From contig GG704596.1 of the NCBI GenBank assembly GCA_000161775.1, forward strand, positions 2,561,017 through 2,625,016: 64,000 nt of DNA, in the 5' to 3' direction. Positions within the stretch are counted from its first letter, which is position 1. Each line of letters begins with the position of its first letter. Origin of the DNA: Ruegeria lacuscaerulensis ITI-1157 (GTDB lineage: Bacteria > Pseudomonadota > Alphaproteobacteria > Rhodobacterales > Rhodobacteraceae). The translations under genes and the position numbers were made by a program. The notes beneath the pieces are model-generated. The model ran no database searches. It was not told the DNA's origin and saw only the letters and a list, made by a program, of their open reading frames with translations. Positions 43,006-53,243 of this stretch are shown here, in pieces.

Positions 43006-43704
43006 TCAGCCAGCCAGCTGGTTGTGCTTGCGCGATACGAATTCCTTGGCCGTTTCCACCGCCACGGCGGCGTCGCGGCAATAGGCGTCGGCCCCGATGG
43101 CCTTGCCGAATTCTTCGTTCAGCGGGGCGCCGCCCACCAGAACGATATAGTCGTCGCGTTTGCCCTGTTCGACCAGCGTGTCGATCACGACCTTCATGTA
43201 GGGCATGGTCGTCGTCAGCAGGGCCGACATGCCCAGAATGTCGGGCTGTTCAGTCTCCAGTGCTTCGAGATAGTTTTCGACGGGGTTGTTGATGCCGATA
43301 TCCACCACCTCGAACCCGGCACCTTCCATCATCATGGACACCAGGTTCTTGCCGATGTCATGGATGTCTCCCTTCACGGTGCCGATCACCATCTTGCCCA
43401 CGCGCGGCGCGCCGGTTTCGGCCAATAGCGGCTTGAGGATCGCCATGCCACCCTTCATTGCGTTGGCCGCCAGCAGAACCTCGGGCACGAACAGGATGCC
43501 GTCGCGGAAGTCGTGCCCCACGATGGTCATGCCGCCGACCAGAGCCTTGGTCAGGATATCATATGGGGCCCAGCCGCGTTCCAGCAGGATGTTGACGGCT
43601 TCCTCGATCTCTTCTTTCAAACCGTCATACAGGTCATCAAACATCTGTTCGACGAGTTCGTCGTCATTCAGTTCCGACAGGACGATGTCTTCTTCATCGG
43701 ACAT
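43006..43704 (-). CDS. Methyltransferase corrinoid protein (MtbC/MttC-like)
   Basis: 232 aa from ATG 43704. It carries a methyl group on cobalamin between a substrate methyltransferase and a folate or CoM acceptor. An N-terminal helical cap domain (about residues 15-95: 'ELVEQMFDDLYDGLKEEIEEAVNILLERGWAPYDILTKALVGGMTIVG') precedes the B12-binding domain with GTVKGDIHDIGKN: D113-x-H115-x-x-G118, His115 being the lower axial ligand. Then ALLTTTMPYMKVVIDTL and VLVGGAPLNEEFGKAIGADAY. No methyltransferase is adjacent in the window, but a DUF1638 gene is near. The substrate (glycine betaine, trimethylamine or other) cannot be read here. Confidence 0.88.
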   Translation of the reverse strand: MSDEEDIVLSELNDDELVEQMFDDLYDGLKEEIEEAVNILLERGWAPYDILTKALVGGMTIVGHDFRDGILFVPEVLLAANAMKGGMAILKPLLAETGAPRVGKMVIGTVKGDIHDIGKNLVSMMMEGAGFEVVDIGINNPVENYLEALETEQPDILGMSALLTTTMPYMKVVIDTLVEQGKRDDYIVLVGGAPLNEEFGKAIGADAYCRDAAVAVETAKEFVSRKHNQLAG

Positions 43705-43991
43705 TGGGCAATTCCCTGAGCTGGTGGGCCCGCAGGCCCAGTGTGGCTGTTTTTTCCGTTTTGGCCAAAACGTCGCAGTTGCACTGTGACGATTGCGACC
43801 TCGGCGGTTCCGGGACCGACCTATAGGCGAAAATCTTCTGGTCAACGAACGAAAATTTCACATGATCATCCTGTGGAATTTTCACCAGGATTTCTTTTCG
43901 ACGTGTGACAGACATGCGCGCAGGCTCGGTTCGGCTTGCCCCAAGACAGTCACGACGTTACTACTTTGGGGGGAACAATAGGTGAACAAAT

Positions 43992-45062
43992 GTGCGTATT
44001 CAGCAAGCAAAACCCGCCCGAGGTGCCCGGTCCAATCGGGCCGGTCGGTACGAACGCTTTGCGAAAGATGATGTAGATGATGGCTGGGACATTCCCGAAC
44101 TGCTGCCGCCTTTGTGCACAGATGTCCGGGATGAAATCGCACGGTCCATGATCACCTTCAACAAGTCTCCGGATCTGCCATTCGACCGGTCGATCAACCC
44201 GTATCGGGGGTGCGAACATGGGTGCGTCTATTGTTTTGCCCGGCCGACCCACGCCTATCTGGGCCTGTCACCGGGGCTGGATTTTGAAACCCGCCTGATC
44301 GCCCGGCCGAACGCGCCCGACATCCTGCGGGCCGAGCTATCGGCGCGCCGCTACCGAGTGGCGCCAGTCGCGCTGGGAACCAACACCGATCCATATCAGC
44401 CGATCGAAAAATCACGCGAGATAACAAGGCGTTGTTTGTCGGTGTTGAGGGACTTCAACCACCCGGTAGCCATAGTGACCAAAGGAACGCTGGTCGAGCG
44501 GGACCTGGACATTCTTGCCCCGATGGCGGCCAGGGGGCTGGTGCGTGTCGGAATTTCTCTGACCACGCTGGATGGCAGCCTGTCGCGGAGGATGGAGCCG
44601 CGCGCGCCGTCGCCGCAACGGCGGTTGCAGACCATTCGGGCGCTGACCGGGGCCGGGGTCCCGGTCCGGGTGATGACGTCTCCGGTCATACCCGGCCTGA
44701 CCGACCACGAGCTTGAGGCGTTGCTGGAGGCGGGCAGGGATGCGGGGGCGGATGCGGCCAGCTGGATCATGCTGCGCCTGCCGCGCGAGGTCTCGGACCT
44801 ATGGCAGGAATGGCTGGCAGAACATGAACCGGGTCGCGCCGAAAAGGTGATGTCGCGACTGCGCGAGATGCATGGCGGCAAGGATTATGACCCGCGCTGG
44901 GGGCATCGGATGCGGGGCGAAGGGGTCTTTGCCGAGCTGATCGCCAAGCGGTTCAACGCAGCCGTGGCCCGGTTGGGTCTGGCGGTGCGAACGCCCGATC
45001 TGCGCTGCGACCTGTTCGCACGGCCGCCGCAGCCGGGTGACCAACTGCCTCTATTCCAATAA
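43992..45062 (+). CDS. PA0069-family radical SAM protein
   Basis: 356 aa from GTG 43992. Radical SAM cluster motif in INPYRGCEHGCVYCFARPTH: C-x3-C-x2-C (about residues 74-81). The surrounding sequence, 'ITFNKSPDLPFDRSINPYRGCEHG', ALGTNTDPYQPIEK, RRCLSVLRDFNHPVAIVTKG and 'MTSPVIPGLTDHELEALLEAGRDAGA', matches the PA0069/Rv2578c-like family. The substrate and product are unknown; structural relatives include DNA photoproduct lyases. Stand-alone gene, ending 35 bp from the gltA stop. The start is uncertain because of weak ribosome-site evidence. Confidence 0.85.
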   Translation: MRIQQAKPARGARSNRAGRYERFAKDDVDDGWDIPELLPPLCTDVRDEIARSMITFNKSPDLPFDRSINPYRGCEHGCVYCFARPTHAYLGLSPGLDFETRLIARPNAPDILRAELSARRYRVAPVALGTNTDPYQPIEKSREITRRCLSVLRDFNHPVAIVTKGTLVERDLDILAPMAARGLVRVGISLTTLDGSLSRRMEPRAPSPQRRLQTIRALTGAGVPVRVMTSPVIPGLTDHELEALLEAGRDAGADAASWIMLRLPREVSDLWQEWLAEHEPGRAEKVMSRLREMHGGKDYDPRWGHRMRGEGVFAELIAKRFNAAVARLGLAVRTPDLRCDLFARPPQPGDQLPLFQ

Positions 45063-45067
45063 GAAAA

Positions 45068-45089
45068 GACCCCGCTCGGTGGCGGGGTC
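45068..45089. terminator. Terminator between the radical SAM gene and gltA
   Basis: GACCCCGC (45068-45075), loop TCGGTG, GCGGGGTC (45082-45089). The AAAAG on the left gives a U tract for the minus-strand gltA transcript; the right side has only GTTT. Confidence 0.75.
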
Positions 45090-45096
45090 CGTTTAA

Positions 45097-46392
45097 TCAG
45101 CGGTTTTCGATGTCGACGTAGTCGCGCAGGGTTTCGCCCAGGTACAATTGGCGCGGACGGCCGATCTTGTTCTGAGGATCGGCGATCATTTCTTTCCACT
45201 GGCTGACCCAGCCGACGGTCCGCGACAGGGCAAAGATCGGGGTGAACATCGAGGTCGGGAAACCCATCGCCTCGAGGATGATGCCCGAGTAGAAATCGAC
45301 GTTCGGGAACAACTTCTTCTCAGCGAAATACGGATCTTCCAGCGCCTGTTTCTCAAGCGCCTTGGCAACCTGCAGTTTCGGGTTGTTCTCGATGCCCAGC
45401 AGGTCGAGTACTTCGTCGGCCGATTGCTTCATCACCTTGGCGCGCGGGTCGAAATTCTTGTACACGCGGTGGCCAAAGCCCATCAGGCGGAACGGGTCGT
45501 TCTTGTCCTTGGCGCGGGCGATGTATTCGGGGATACGGTCGACGCTGCCGATCTCTTCCAGCATCTCCAGGCAGGCCTGGTTGGCGCCGCCATGGGCCGG
45601 GCCCCACAGACAGGCGATACCGGCCGCGATGCAGGCGAACGGGTTCGCGCCCGAAGACGAGGCCAGACGCACGGTCGAGGTCGAGGCGTTCTGCTCGTGA
45701 TCGGCGTGCAGGGTAAAGATGCGGTCCATGGCGCGGCTGAGGATCGGGTTGACCTCGTAATCCTCGGCCGGAACGGCAAAACACATGCGCAGGAAGTTCG
45801 ACGCATAGTCCAGATCGTTGCGCGGATACACGAAGGGCTGGCCGATATGGTACTTGTAGGCCCAGGCCGCGATCGTTGGCATCTTGGCGATCAGGCGGTG
45901 CGACGCGATCTCGCGCTGGCGCGGATCCGAGATGTCGGTCGAGTCATGGTAGAAGGCCGACATCGCGCCCACGACACCCACCATGATCGCCATCGGGTGC
46001 GCGTCACGGCGGAACCCGCGATAGAAATACTGCATCTGTTCGTGCAGCATCGTGTGGTGGGTGATGGTGGATTCGAACTGTTCCAGCTCGTCGGCCTTGG
46101 GCAGATATCCATACAGCAGCAGGAAGCAGACTTCGAGGAAGTGCGATTTCTCGGCCAATTGGTCGATCGGATAGCCGCGGTGCAGCAGTTCACCCTTTTC
46201 ACCGTCGATATAGGTGATGGTGCTGTCGCAGCTGGCGGTTGAGGTAAAGCCGGGGTCATAGGTGAACACGCCGGCCTGGCTGTACAGCTTGCGAATGTCG
46301 ATGACATCGGGCCCGACGGTCGGCGAGAGCACAGGCAATTCGTAGGTGTCGCCGTGAACGGTCAGTGTGGCGGTTTTTTTGCTCTCGGTCAT
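45097..46392 (-). CDS. gltA: Citrate synthase
   Basis: 431 aa, type II (hexameric) citrate synthase: acetyl-CoA + oxaloacetate to citrate, the entry of the TCA cycle. Motifs: [29 protein letters not shown] (about 49-77), [12 protein letters not shown], '[48 protein letters not shown]' equivalent with His in LHADHEQN and GPAHGGAN, and [19 protein letters not shown] with the third active-site region. The ATG at 46392 is preceded by GGAAGGG. Monocistronic between the radical SAM gene and gltX. Confidence 0.96.
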   Translation of the reverse strand: MTESKKTATLTVHGDTYELPVLSPTVGPDVIDIRKLYSQAGVFTYDPGFTSTASCDSTITYIDGEKGELLHRGYPIDQLAEKSHFLEVCFLLLYGYLPKADELEQFESTITHHTMLHEQMQYFYRGFRRDAHPMAIMVGVVGAMSAFYHDSTDISDPRQREIASHRLIAKMPTIAAWAYKYHIGQPFVYPRNDLDYASNFLRMCFAVPAEDYEVNPILSRAMDRIFTLHADHEQNASTSTVRLASSSGANPFACIAAGIACLWGPAHGGANQACLEMLEEIGSVDRIPEYIARAKDKNDPFRLMGFGHRVYKNFDPRAKVMKQSADEVLDLLGIENNPKLQVAKALEKQALEDPYFAEKKLFPNVDFYSGIILEAMGFPTSMFTPIFALSRTVGWVSQWKEMIADPQNKIGRPRQLYLGETLRDYVDIENR

Positions 46393-46494
46393 GGTTTCCC
46401 TTCCTCAATCATCCGTGTGCCGGCGCCCGTGTGGGCCAAACCGGCAATCTTCGCGTCGTTGTTCCTAGCCGAGCAGCGTTACCTGAATGTGAAG

Positions 46495-47901
46495 TCAGGA
46501 TCCATGCGCTGCCTCGGATATCCGCGCCAGGGTCTCTTCCCGCCCCAGCACGAGCATCATGTCAAAAACCGAAGGAGTCACCGCCCGTCCTGCAAGGGCA
46601 GCCCGCAGCGGGCCGGCCAGCTTTCCGAACTTCAGCCCGTTCGCCTCGGCGAACGAATTGAGAACCTCCTCCAGCGCCTTTCGCGACCAGCTAGCATTTT
46701 GCAGATGCGGCGTCAATTGGCTCAGTATACCGTCGGATACAGAGGCAAGCGCCTTTTGCGCTTTCTCGTCCATGTCGATCGGGCGCGATGTTAGAACAAA
46801 TCTTGCTTTTTCAAGAAGTTCCGGGAACGTTCGCGCCCGGTCCTTGAGGCAAAACATCGCGCGCTCAAGGTCGGCCGCCTGTGCGTCCGTGAGTTGCGGC
46901 AAATTCGCAGCATCCAGGTAGGCCTGGATTTCTTGCCGCAACGCAGCGTCATCCGAAATCGCGATGTGCTGGCCGCACAGGTTTTCCAGCTTTTTCAGAT
47001 CAAAGCGTGCCGGGCTTTTTCCGATTCCATCCAGATCGAACCATTCCCGTGCCTGTTCGTCGGTGAAAAATTCATCGTCCCCGTGGCTCCAACCCAGCCG
47101 CGCCAGATAGTTGCGCATGCCAGCGGCGGGGTATCCCATCGCCTGATATTCCTGCGCCCCCAGGGCGCCGTGCCGCTTGCTGAGCTTCTTGCCGTCGGGG
47201 CCGTGAATCAGCGGGATATGGGCCCAGACAGGAACATCCCAGCCCATCGCCTGATAGATCATCATCTGACGCGCGGCGTTGTTCAGGTGGTCGTCGCCCC
47301 GGATCACATGGGTCACGCCCATGTCATGGTCATCGACCACCACCGCCAGCATGTAGACCGGCGTGCCGTCCGAGCGCAGCAGCACCATGTCGTCCAACTG
47401 GTCGTTGCGGATGGTCACATCGCCCTGCACCTTGTCGCGGATCACCGTCACGCCGTCTTGCGGCGCCTTGATGCGCACCACGAACGGGCGGTCGGGATGG
47501 GTGCTGGGATCGGCCTCGCGCCAGGGGCTGCGGAACAGGGTCGATTTCCCCTCGGCCCGGGCCTGTTCGCGGAAGGCCGCGATTTCTTCCTGGGTCGAGA
47601 AACACTTGTACGCCTTGCCCTCGGCCAGCAGCTGGTTGGCAACCTCGGCGTGACGGTCGGCGCGGGCGAACTGGCTGATGACATCGCCGTCATGGTCCAG
47701 CCCCAGCCATTCCATGCCCTTCAGAATGGCCTCGGTCGCCTCGGGGGTCGAGCGTTCACGGTCGGTGTCTTCGATCCGCAGCAGGAACTTGCCGCCGCGA
47801 CCGCGCGCATACAGCCAGTTGAACAGCGCGGTACGGGCGCCGCCGATATGCAGGAAACCTGTGGGCGAGGGGGCGAAACGTGTGACGACCTGTTCGGACA
47901 T
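46495..47901 (-). CDS. gltX: Glutamyl-tRNA synthetase
   Basis: 468 aa. It charges tRNA-Glu (and in this group tRNA-Gln as the first step of the transamidation route). Class I signatures: [27 protein letters not shown] (HIGH equivalent H-I-G-G) and [15 protein letters not shown] (KMSKS equivalent K-L-S-K-R). [21 protein letters not shown] and [20 protein letters not shown] are standard. Rhodobacteraceae often carry two gltX copies; only one is in this window. Divergent from comEC. Confidence 0.95.
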   Translation of the reverse strand: MSEQVVTRFAPSPTGFLHIGGARTALFNWLYARGRGGKFLLRIEDTDRERSTPEATEAILKGMEWLGLDHDGDVISQFARADRHAEVANQLLAEGKAYKCFSTQEEIAAFREQARAEGKSTLFRSPWREADPSTHPDRPFVVRIKAPQDGVTVIRDKVQGDVTIRNDQLDDMVLLRSDGTPVYMLAVVVDDHDMGVTHVIRGDDHLNNAARQMMIYQAMGWDVPVWAHIPLIHGPDGKKLSKRHGALGAQEYQAMGYPAAGMRNYLARLGWSHGDDEFFTDEQAREWFDLDGIGKSPARFDLKKLENLCGQHIAISDDAALRQEIQAYLDAANLPQLTDAQAADLERAMFCLKDRARTFPELLEKARFVLTSRPIDMDEKAQKALASVSDGILSQLTPHLQNASWSRKALEEVLNSFAEANGLKFGKLAGPLRAALAGRAVTPSVFDMMLVLGREETLARISEAAHGS

Positions 47902-47909
47902 GGGCGTGA

Positions 47910-47924
47910 TTAACCTTTTGGTAA
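47910..47924 (+). promoter_or_regulatory. CtrA-like site upstream of comEC
   Basis: TTAA-CCTTTTG-GTAA matches the CtrA box TTAA-N7-TTAA with one mismatch and the favoured C after the second half site. It lies 56 bp before the comEC ATG and 9 bp before the divergent gltX start. Competence genes are known CtrA targets in Rhodobacterales; binding here is inferred. Confidence 0.4.
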
Positions 47925-47979
47925 CCGTGGTGGGCGTAGTCTGGCGCCTGTCTAACGAGCCTCAAGGACGGGGGCAACC

Positions 47980-50016
47980 ATGCGTGTTCTGGCACGGGTC
48001 GAAGACGCGCTGCTGAATCAGCGTGGGCATCTTTTTCCGTGGTCTCCGGTCTGTCTGGCAATCGGCATAGGCCTGTATTTCGGATTGAGGTTCGAACCGG
48101 ATATCAAGCTGTATGCGGGCCTGTCGTGTTTGGCCCTGCTCGCCTTATGGGTCGGTTGCCGCGTGCAGGATGCCTGGGTGCCGTTGGCTGTCGGAGGGGC
48201 GCTGGTTGCGGCCGGATTCGTTCTGGCCGGAGCACGTGCTCACCTGGTCGCAGAGCCGGTTCTGCAATGGCGCTACTATGGCCCGGTCGAGGGGCGGGTC
48301 GTGGCGCTGGACCGGTCTGCGTCGGATGCGCTGCGGGTCACGTTGGACCAGGTACGGATCGGGGACGTGCCGCCGGATCAGGTCCCGCAGCGCGTCCGGC
48401 TTTCTTTGCATGGAGAGGATACCACGCCCGAGCCTGGTCAGCGGATCATGACCACCGCGCATCTCTCGCCACCTCAGGGGCCGGTCGAGCCTGGCGGATT
48501 TGATTTCCGCCGCCACGCCTGGTTTCAACGCCTTGGAGCGGTCGGATATACGCGGGTTCCGGTTCTCATGGCCTCGCCGCCGTCCAACAGCGGGGTGCGA
48601 ATTGCCGCCCTGCGCATGGCTATATCTGATCGGGTGCGTGAGATCTTGCCGGGAGATGTCGGCGGTTTCGCAGCAGCCGTCACCACCGGGGATCGCAGCG
48701 GTATCGGTCGTGCGACGCTCGATAATCTCCGCGCCTCGAACCTTGCGCATCTATTGGCCATTTCCGGCCTGCACATGGGGTTGTTGGCTGGCTTCGTCTT
48801 TTTAGCGTTCCGAACTGGATTCGCTTTGGTGCCGGCGGTCGCATTGCGCTGGCCGACCCGCAAGATTGCCGCGGTTTGCGCATTGGTCGCAGCCGCGGCC
48901 TACCTGATGCTGTCCGGTGGGAACGTTGCGACGGAACGCGCGTTTGTCATGGTCAGCGTGATGTTGGGTGCCGTCTTGATCGACCGGAGGGCAATTTCGC
49001 TGCGCGCAGTCGCAGTCGCGGCTCTGATCGTTCTCTTGCTCAGGCCGGAATCAGTGTTGAGCCCCGGGTTTCAGATGTCGTTTGCGGCGACCACCGCACT
49101 GGTGGCCGTATTCGGCGCCTTGCGCGATATGCCCGCGTTTCCGGGGCCCAGATGGTTGCGCGCCTTCGGAGGTGTGCTGGCGTCCTCTGCAATTGCCGGA
49201 TTGGCGACGGCGCCGATCGGGGCCGCGCATTTCAATATGGTGTCGCACTACGGGCTTGTGGCGAACGTTTTGACGGTTCCCATAATGGGCATGCTGGTGG
49301 TGCCTGCCGCGGTTTTCGCAGCGCTTTTGGCGCCCATTGGATTGGAAGCACTGGCCATCCACGTCATGGGGTTCGGTCTGCGCTGGATTCTGTTCGTCTC
49401 GGATTGGGTGTCCGGATTGGATGGGGCGCGAGGTTTTGTTGCTGACCCGTCCGACTTTGTTCTTCCGACTTTTGCCCTGGGCGCGGTGTTTGCCGTGCTG
49501 TGGCAGGGGCGCATCCGATGGTTCGGCGCCGTGGTGGCGTTGGTCGCCTTGATTCTGTGGGGGCAGGGCGACCGGCCCGAAGTCTTGATCGCGGATACAG
49601 GCGCATTGGTTGGTGTAATGACCGAACACGGACGGGCGCTGAGCAAGAAAAAGGGCGCTGGCTTCATCGCTTCGGTCTGGTTGGAGAATGACGGGGACAG
49701 CGCCAGCCAAGAGCAGGCCGCATCGCGCTGGCCTGGCGCGACGGGCCTGGTTCGCGTCTTCCCAATGGACGGGTACGAAGTTGTTCACGTAACCGGAAAG
49801 CGCGCTGCCAAAACGGTCAAGGGGTGTTCCGCCAAGCAGATCGTAGCCTCTCCGGTACCTCTGAAACTGCACGGAGATTGCCTGGTCTTTGATCCCGACG
49901 ATCTGCCGCTGACCGGGAGCGTAGCACTGAGCGGTGGCAAGATCGTAAGCAGCAATGCGATTGGCGGCCAGCGGCTTTGGTCACCCGCCGAAGGAAATCG
50001 CCGCAAAATTCAATAA
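47980..50016 (+). CDS. comEC: ComEC/Rec2-family DNA uptake channel
   Basis: 678 aa polytopic membrane protein. N-terminal transmembrane helices and an OB-like DUF4131 region (about 30-190), then the Competence domain with [46 protein letters not shown] (about 249-277) and '[24 protein letters not shown]', '[17 protein letters not shown]'. The C-terminal about 180 residues hold a short soluble tail ([21 protein letters not shown]), a reduced remnant where longer ComEC proteins have a full metallo-beta-lactamase domain; no HxHxDH is present. Stop overlaps the lexA stop convergently by 7 bp. A CtrA-like site lies upstream. Confidence 0.9.
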   Translation: MRVLARVEDALLNQRGHLFPWSPVCLAIGIGLYFGLRFEPDIKLYAGLSCLALLALWVGCRVQDAWVPLAVGGALVAAGFVLAGARAHLVAEPVLQWRYYGPVEGRVVALDRSASDALRVTLDQVRIGDVPPDQVPQRVRLSLHGEDTTPEPGQRIMTTAHLSPPQGPVEPGGFDFRRHAWFQRLGAVGYTRVPVLMASPPSNSGVRIAALRMAISDRVREILPGDVGGFAAAVTTGDRSGIGRATLDNLRASNLAHLLAISGLHMGLLAGFVFLAFRTGFALVPAVALRWPTRKIAAVCALVAAAAYLMLSGGNVATERAFVMVSVMLGAVLIDRRAISLRAVAVAALIVLLLRPESVLSPGFQMSFAATTALVAVFGALRDMPAFPGPRWLRAFGGVLASSAIAGLATAPIGAAHFNMVSHYGLVANVLTVPIMGMLVVPAAVFAALLAPIGLEALAIHVMGFGLRWILFVSDWVSGLDGARGFVADPSDFVLPTFALGAVFAVLWQGRIRWFGAVVALVALILWGQGDRPEVLIADTGALVGVMTEHGRALSKKKGAGFIASVWLENDGDSASQEQAASRWPGATGLVRVFPMDGYEVVHVTGKRAAKTVKGCSAKQIVASPVPLKLHGDCLVFDPDDLPLTGSVALSGGKIVSSNAIGGQRLWSPAEGNRRKIQ

Positions 50017-50708
50017 GTGCGGATCAATCCGACGAGGCGGCCTTGAACCTTGACCTTGTCATTCGGCAACACCCGGGTTTCATAGGCAGGGTTTGCTGCT
50101 TCAAGAGCAATGGCATTGCCGCGGCGGAAAAACCGCTTCAGCGTCGCTTCTTGGTCTTCAACCAGCGCCACGACAATGTCTCCATTGTCAGCAGTTGCCG
50201 TCTCGCGGATCACGACGATATCGCCGTCGTTGATTCCGGCATCGATCATGGAATCGCCCCGCACTTCCAGAGCATAGTGATCGCCCTGGCCCGATACCAT
50301 GGTTCCGGGAACGGCAACGTGGTGCGACACATGGCTGATTGCCTCGATGGGCACGCCCGCGGCAATTCGGCCCATAACCGGCAATTCCAATGCGTCCACG
50401 GAAACCGATTCAAAATTCGCAGGCCGAGGCCCTTCGGGCTTGTCGCCTTCGATCACGCGAGGCTTGAACCCGACGGTGGGTTCTCCGCCCAGGCTTTCGG
50501 GCAGTTTGACGATCTCGATCGCGCGGGCACGGTGGGCAAGGCGACGGATGAAGCCGCGCTCCTCCAGCGCGGTGATCAGGCGGTGAATACCGGATTTCGA
50601 TCGCAGGTCCAGCGCGGTCTTCATTTCGTCGAAGCTGGGCGGAACACCATCCGCCTGCACCCGCTTGTGAATGAATTCCAGCAAATCCAATTGCTTCTTG
50701 GTCAGCAT
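50010..50708 (-). CDS. lexA: SOS repressor LexA
   Basis: 232 aa. N-terminal winged helix (residues 1-65, [20 protein letters not shown], then '[29 protein letters not shown]'). The cleavage bond is A117-G118 in [11 protein letters not shown], and the S24 dyad is S153 (GDSMIDAGI) with K191 ([10 protein letters not shown]). It is the alphaproteobacterial form, with a longer linker than E. coli. Its promoter carries a perfect GTTC-N7-GTTC SOS box over the -10 region, so it is autoregulated. It follows moeA in the minus-strand block. Convergent overlap with comEC. Confidence 0.96.
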   Translation of the reverse strand: MLTKKQLDLLEFIHKRVQADGVPPSFDEMKTALDLRSKSGIHRLITALEERGFIRRLAHRARAIEIVKLPESLGGEPTVGFKPRVIEGDKPEGPRPANFESVSVDALELPVMGRIAAGVPIEAISHVSHHVAVPGTMVSGQGDHYALEVRGDSMIDAGINDGDIVVIRETATADNGDIVVALVEDQEATLKRFFRRGNAIALEAANPAYETRVLPNDKVKVQGRLVGLIRTY

Positions 50709-50741
50709 CGCTCAAACCTCGCCGCTCATGCGTTTTCTTTT

Positions 50742-50770
50742 GTTCTACGCATGTTCACCTTTTGTGTCAA
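50742..50770 (-). promoter_or_regulatory. lexA promoter with SOS box
   Basis: On the minus strand TTGACA (50770-50765), 17 bp, TAGAAC (50747-50742). The plus strand reads GTTC-TACGCAT-GTTC at 50742-50756, the direct-repeat SOS box of alphaproteobacteria, covering the -10 box and part of the spacer. lexA starts at 50708, so this is textbook autorepression. It also gives lexA its own promoter inside the trp-moa block. Confidence 0.9.
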
Positions 50771-50788
50771 CGGTGACGGCGGTCGGGG

Positions 50789-51961
50789 TCAGATCGGCAG
50801 ATATTGCACGATCTCTCCGCTGGCGCGTTCAGGGTCATGAGGCGGGCGCACCAGCAGGGCATTGGATTGCGCCAGAACGCTGAGCAGAGAGCTGTCCTGA
50901 TCGTCGAACGCGCTCAGTCCCTCGTCGCTCAGCCAGGCACGCATGTAGTGCTCGCGCGGGCCATTGGCGGGCAGGGGCCTTGCCAGTCGGGCCTGTTTCA
51001 CCTCAGGCTCGGCCGGGGACAGGCCCAGCATCCGGCGCACCATCGGTATCAGGAAGACATAACCGCAGACCATGGCGCTGACCGGGTTTCCAGGCAGGCC
51101 CACCATCGCGGCATCGCCCAGCCGCCCGGCCATCAGCGGTTTCCCGGGCCGCATGCGGACCTTGTAGAACGATTGCCGCAGGCCCAATTTTTCCGAGGCT
51201 TCCGCGACCAGATCATAGTCGCCGACCGAGGCGCCGCCGATCGTCACGACGACGTCCGCGCCTTGCGCCAGATTCAGCGCGGTTTCGAGTGACTTGATCG
51301 TATCCCTCGCGATCGGCAGCATCCGCACATGCGCGCCCGCGTCTTCCAGCAATGCCTTGAGGCCGAAGGAGTTCGACGAGATGATCTGGTCCGGCCCCGG
51401 GGTTTCGCCGGGCATCACCAGTTCGTTCCCCGTGGCGATCAGCGCGATCTGCGGCTTGCGGGTCACCGGGACCGCAGGAACGTTCATCGCGGCCAGCAGA
51501 GCCAGATCCCCGGCGTTCAGCCTCCGGGGTGCACTGAGCGTGGACCCAACCCGGAAATCCACGCCCGCCGGGCGGATGTTGGTCTTGGGTCCCGGGTCAT
51601 TCGTGATTGTCAGAAGGTCGCCGCGTCGCTGGGTATCTTCCTGAATGACGATGAAATCGGCGCCATCCGGCACCGGGGCGCCGGTGAAGATCCGAACCGC
51701 CTGTCCGGGGCCGACGGTTCCGTCAAACCGCTGGCCTGCGGTCGCTTCGCCGATGACTTTGAACATCGCGTGCAGTTCGACCTCGGTCGCCTTGACCGCG
51801 TAGCCATCCATCGAAGACGCCGCAAAGGGCGGTTGGTCACGATTCGCAGAGACTTCGGCGGCCAGGACGCGCCCCGCCGCCTCGGCCAGCGGAACCTGTT
51901 CGGTCTCCATCTCCGGCGCCAGGTCCAGGACCAGAGCGCGCGCCTCGTCTACCGTGATCAT
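50789..51961 (-). CDS. moeA: Molybdopterin molybdenumtransferase
   Basis: 390 aa. It inserts molybdate into adenylylated molybdopterin to form Moco. Four-domain MoeA: '[17 protein letters not shown]' (about 45-61), '[21 protein letters not shown]' (about 90-110), the MoCF domain with [36 protein letters not shown] (about 176-211) and '[13 protein letters not shown]', and '[16 protein letters not shown]'. Its ATG (51961) overlaps the moaC stop (ATGA). Member of the trpGDC-moaC-moeA block. Confidence 0.95.
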   Translation of the reverse strand: MITVDEARALVLDLAPEMETEQVPLAEAAGRVLAAEVSANRDQPPFAASSMDGYAVKATEVELHAMFKVIGEATAGQRFDGTVGPGQAVRIFTGAPVPDGADFIVIQEDTQRRGDLLTITNDPGPKTNIRPAGVDFRVGSTLSAPRRLNAGDLALLAAMNVPAVPVTRKPQIALIATGNELVMPGETPGPDQIISSNSFGLKALLEDAGAHVRMLPIARDTIKSLETALNLAQGADVVVTIGGASVGDYDLVAEASEKLGLRQSFYKVRMRPGKPLMAGRLGDAAMVGLPGNPVSAMVCGYVFLIPMVRRMLGLSPAEPEVKQARLARPLPANGPREHYMRAWLSDEGLSAFDDQDSSLLSVLAQSNALLVRPPHDPERASGEIVQYLPI

Positions 51962-52431
51962 GACGCTTCGTAACGTCCCGATTTTCCGCCATCTTTCAGA
52001 ATGACACGGATGCCGCCGATTTCCATCGCCTTGTCCACGGCCTTGGTCATGTCAAAAACGGTCAACGCCGCGGTCGAGACCGCGGTCAGCGCCTCCATCT
52101 CGACACCGGTCTGGCCGGTCGTCTTGACGGTGGCCTCGATCCGAACCCCGGGCAGGTCCGGGTCCAGCGTCAGATCTACGGAAACCTTGGTGATCGGCAG
52201 CGGATGGCACAACGGGATCAGGTCCGCGGTCTTCTTGGCCCCCATGATCCCGGCCAGCCGGGCCACCCCAAGCACATCGCCCTTTTGGGCCCGACCTTCC
52301 GAAATGATATCAAAGGTTTCGCGGGCCATCTTGACGTATCCGCCTGCCACCGCGATGCGATTGGTCACGCGCTTGTCCGAGACATCGACCATATGCGCCT
52401 GACCTTCGCTGTCGAAATGGGTCAGCGGCAT
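51958..52431 (-). CDS. moaC: Cyclic pyranopterin monophosphate synthase
   Basis: 157 aa from ATG 52431 ([18 protein letters not shown]). It converts the MoaA product to cPMP, the first stable Moco intermediate. Motifs: [31 protein letters not shown] (about 62-81), '[19 protein letters not shown]' and '[22 protein letters not shown]', all diagnostic. The start overlaps the trpC stop (TGATG) and the end overlaps moeA (ATGA), so the three are translationally coupled. Confidence 0.95.
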   Translation of the reverse strand: MPLTHFDSEGQAHMVDVSDKRVTNRIAVAGGYVKMARETFDIISEGRAQKGDVLGVARLAGIMGAKKTADLIPLCHPLPITKVSVDLTLDPDLPGVRIEATVKTTGQTGVEMEALTAVSTAALTVFDMTKAVDKAMEIGGIRVILKDGGKSGRYEAS

Positions 52432-53243
52432 CACATCACCCCCGGAACCAGCGGGTTCGCCAACAGGTGACGGGTTGCAGCGGCCACGTCCTGCTGGCGC
52501 ATCAGGCTTTCGCCGATCAGGAAGCACCGCGCGCCATAGCGGGCGATGTCGGCCAGATCCTCGGGGGTGTTCAGACCGCTTTCGCACACGATCGTGCGAC
52601 CCGCCGGGACCAGCTTGGACAGCCGGCGCGTCGTATCAAGCGAGGTTTCGAAAGTCTTGAGATTGCGATTGTTTATGCCGATCAGCGGGCTTTTCAGCGC
52701 AGTCGCACGCTCTAGCTCGGCCTCGTCATGGACCTCGATCAAAACATCCATGCCCCAGTCAAAGGCCGTCTGTTCCAGTTCGGCCGCCTGCGCATCTTCG
52801 ACCGAGGCCATGATGATCAGGATGCAGTCCGCCCCCAATGCCCGGGCCTCGACCACCTGATAGGGGTCGTACATGAAATCCTTGCGCAGGGCCGGCAGAC
52901 TACACGCGGCGCGCGCAGCCGTCAGGTATTCCTTGGCGCCTTGGAAGCTGGGCGTGTCAGTCAGCACCGACAGGCAGGCCGCGCCGCCTTCTTCATAGGC
53001 TTGCGCCAATGCGGGCGGGTCGAAATCCGCGCGGATCAGACCCTTGGAGGGGCTTGCCTTCTTGATTTCCGCGATGAGCCCGTATCCTTGGCGGCTGGCC
53101 CGAAACAGCGCCTCGGCAAAACCGCGAATCTCGGGCGCTTCGCGGGCGTCCTGTTCGACAGCCTCCAGCGGCTTGCGCGCCTTGTCGGCGGCGATTTCCT
53201 CAAGCTTGTAGGCCTTGATCCTGTCGAGAACGGTTTCGGTCAT
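52431..53243 (-). CDS. trpC: Indole-3-glycerol phosphate synthase
   Basis: 270 aa. It closes the indole ring of tryptophan from CdRP. TIM-barrel motifs: [21 protein letters not shown] (about 56-76), the catalytic lysine region [28 protein letters not shown] (about 119-146), [29 protein letters not shown] and '[16 protein letters not shown]', then '[16 protein letters not shown]'. Monofunctional (no trpF fusion). The start overlaps the trpD stop by 4 bp. Confidence 0.95.
   Translation of the reverse strand: MTETVLDRIKAYKLEEIAADKARKPLEAVEQDAREAPEIRGFAEALFRASRQGYGLIAEIKKASPSKGLIRADFDPPALAQAYEEGGAACLSVLTDTPSFQGAKEYLTAARAACSLPALRKDFMYDPYQVVEARALGADCILIIMASVEDAQAAELEQTAFDWGMDVLIEVHDEAELERATALKSPLIGINNRNLKTFETSLDTTRRLSKLVPAGRTIVCESGLNTPEDLADIARYGARCFLIGESLMRQQDVAAATRHLLANPLVPGVM

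Noticed and set aside
50742-50756. SOS box as a control site for moeA
   Set aside because: moeA is transcribed toward the box and ends at 50789; the site can only control lexA.
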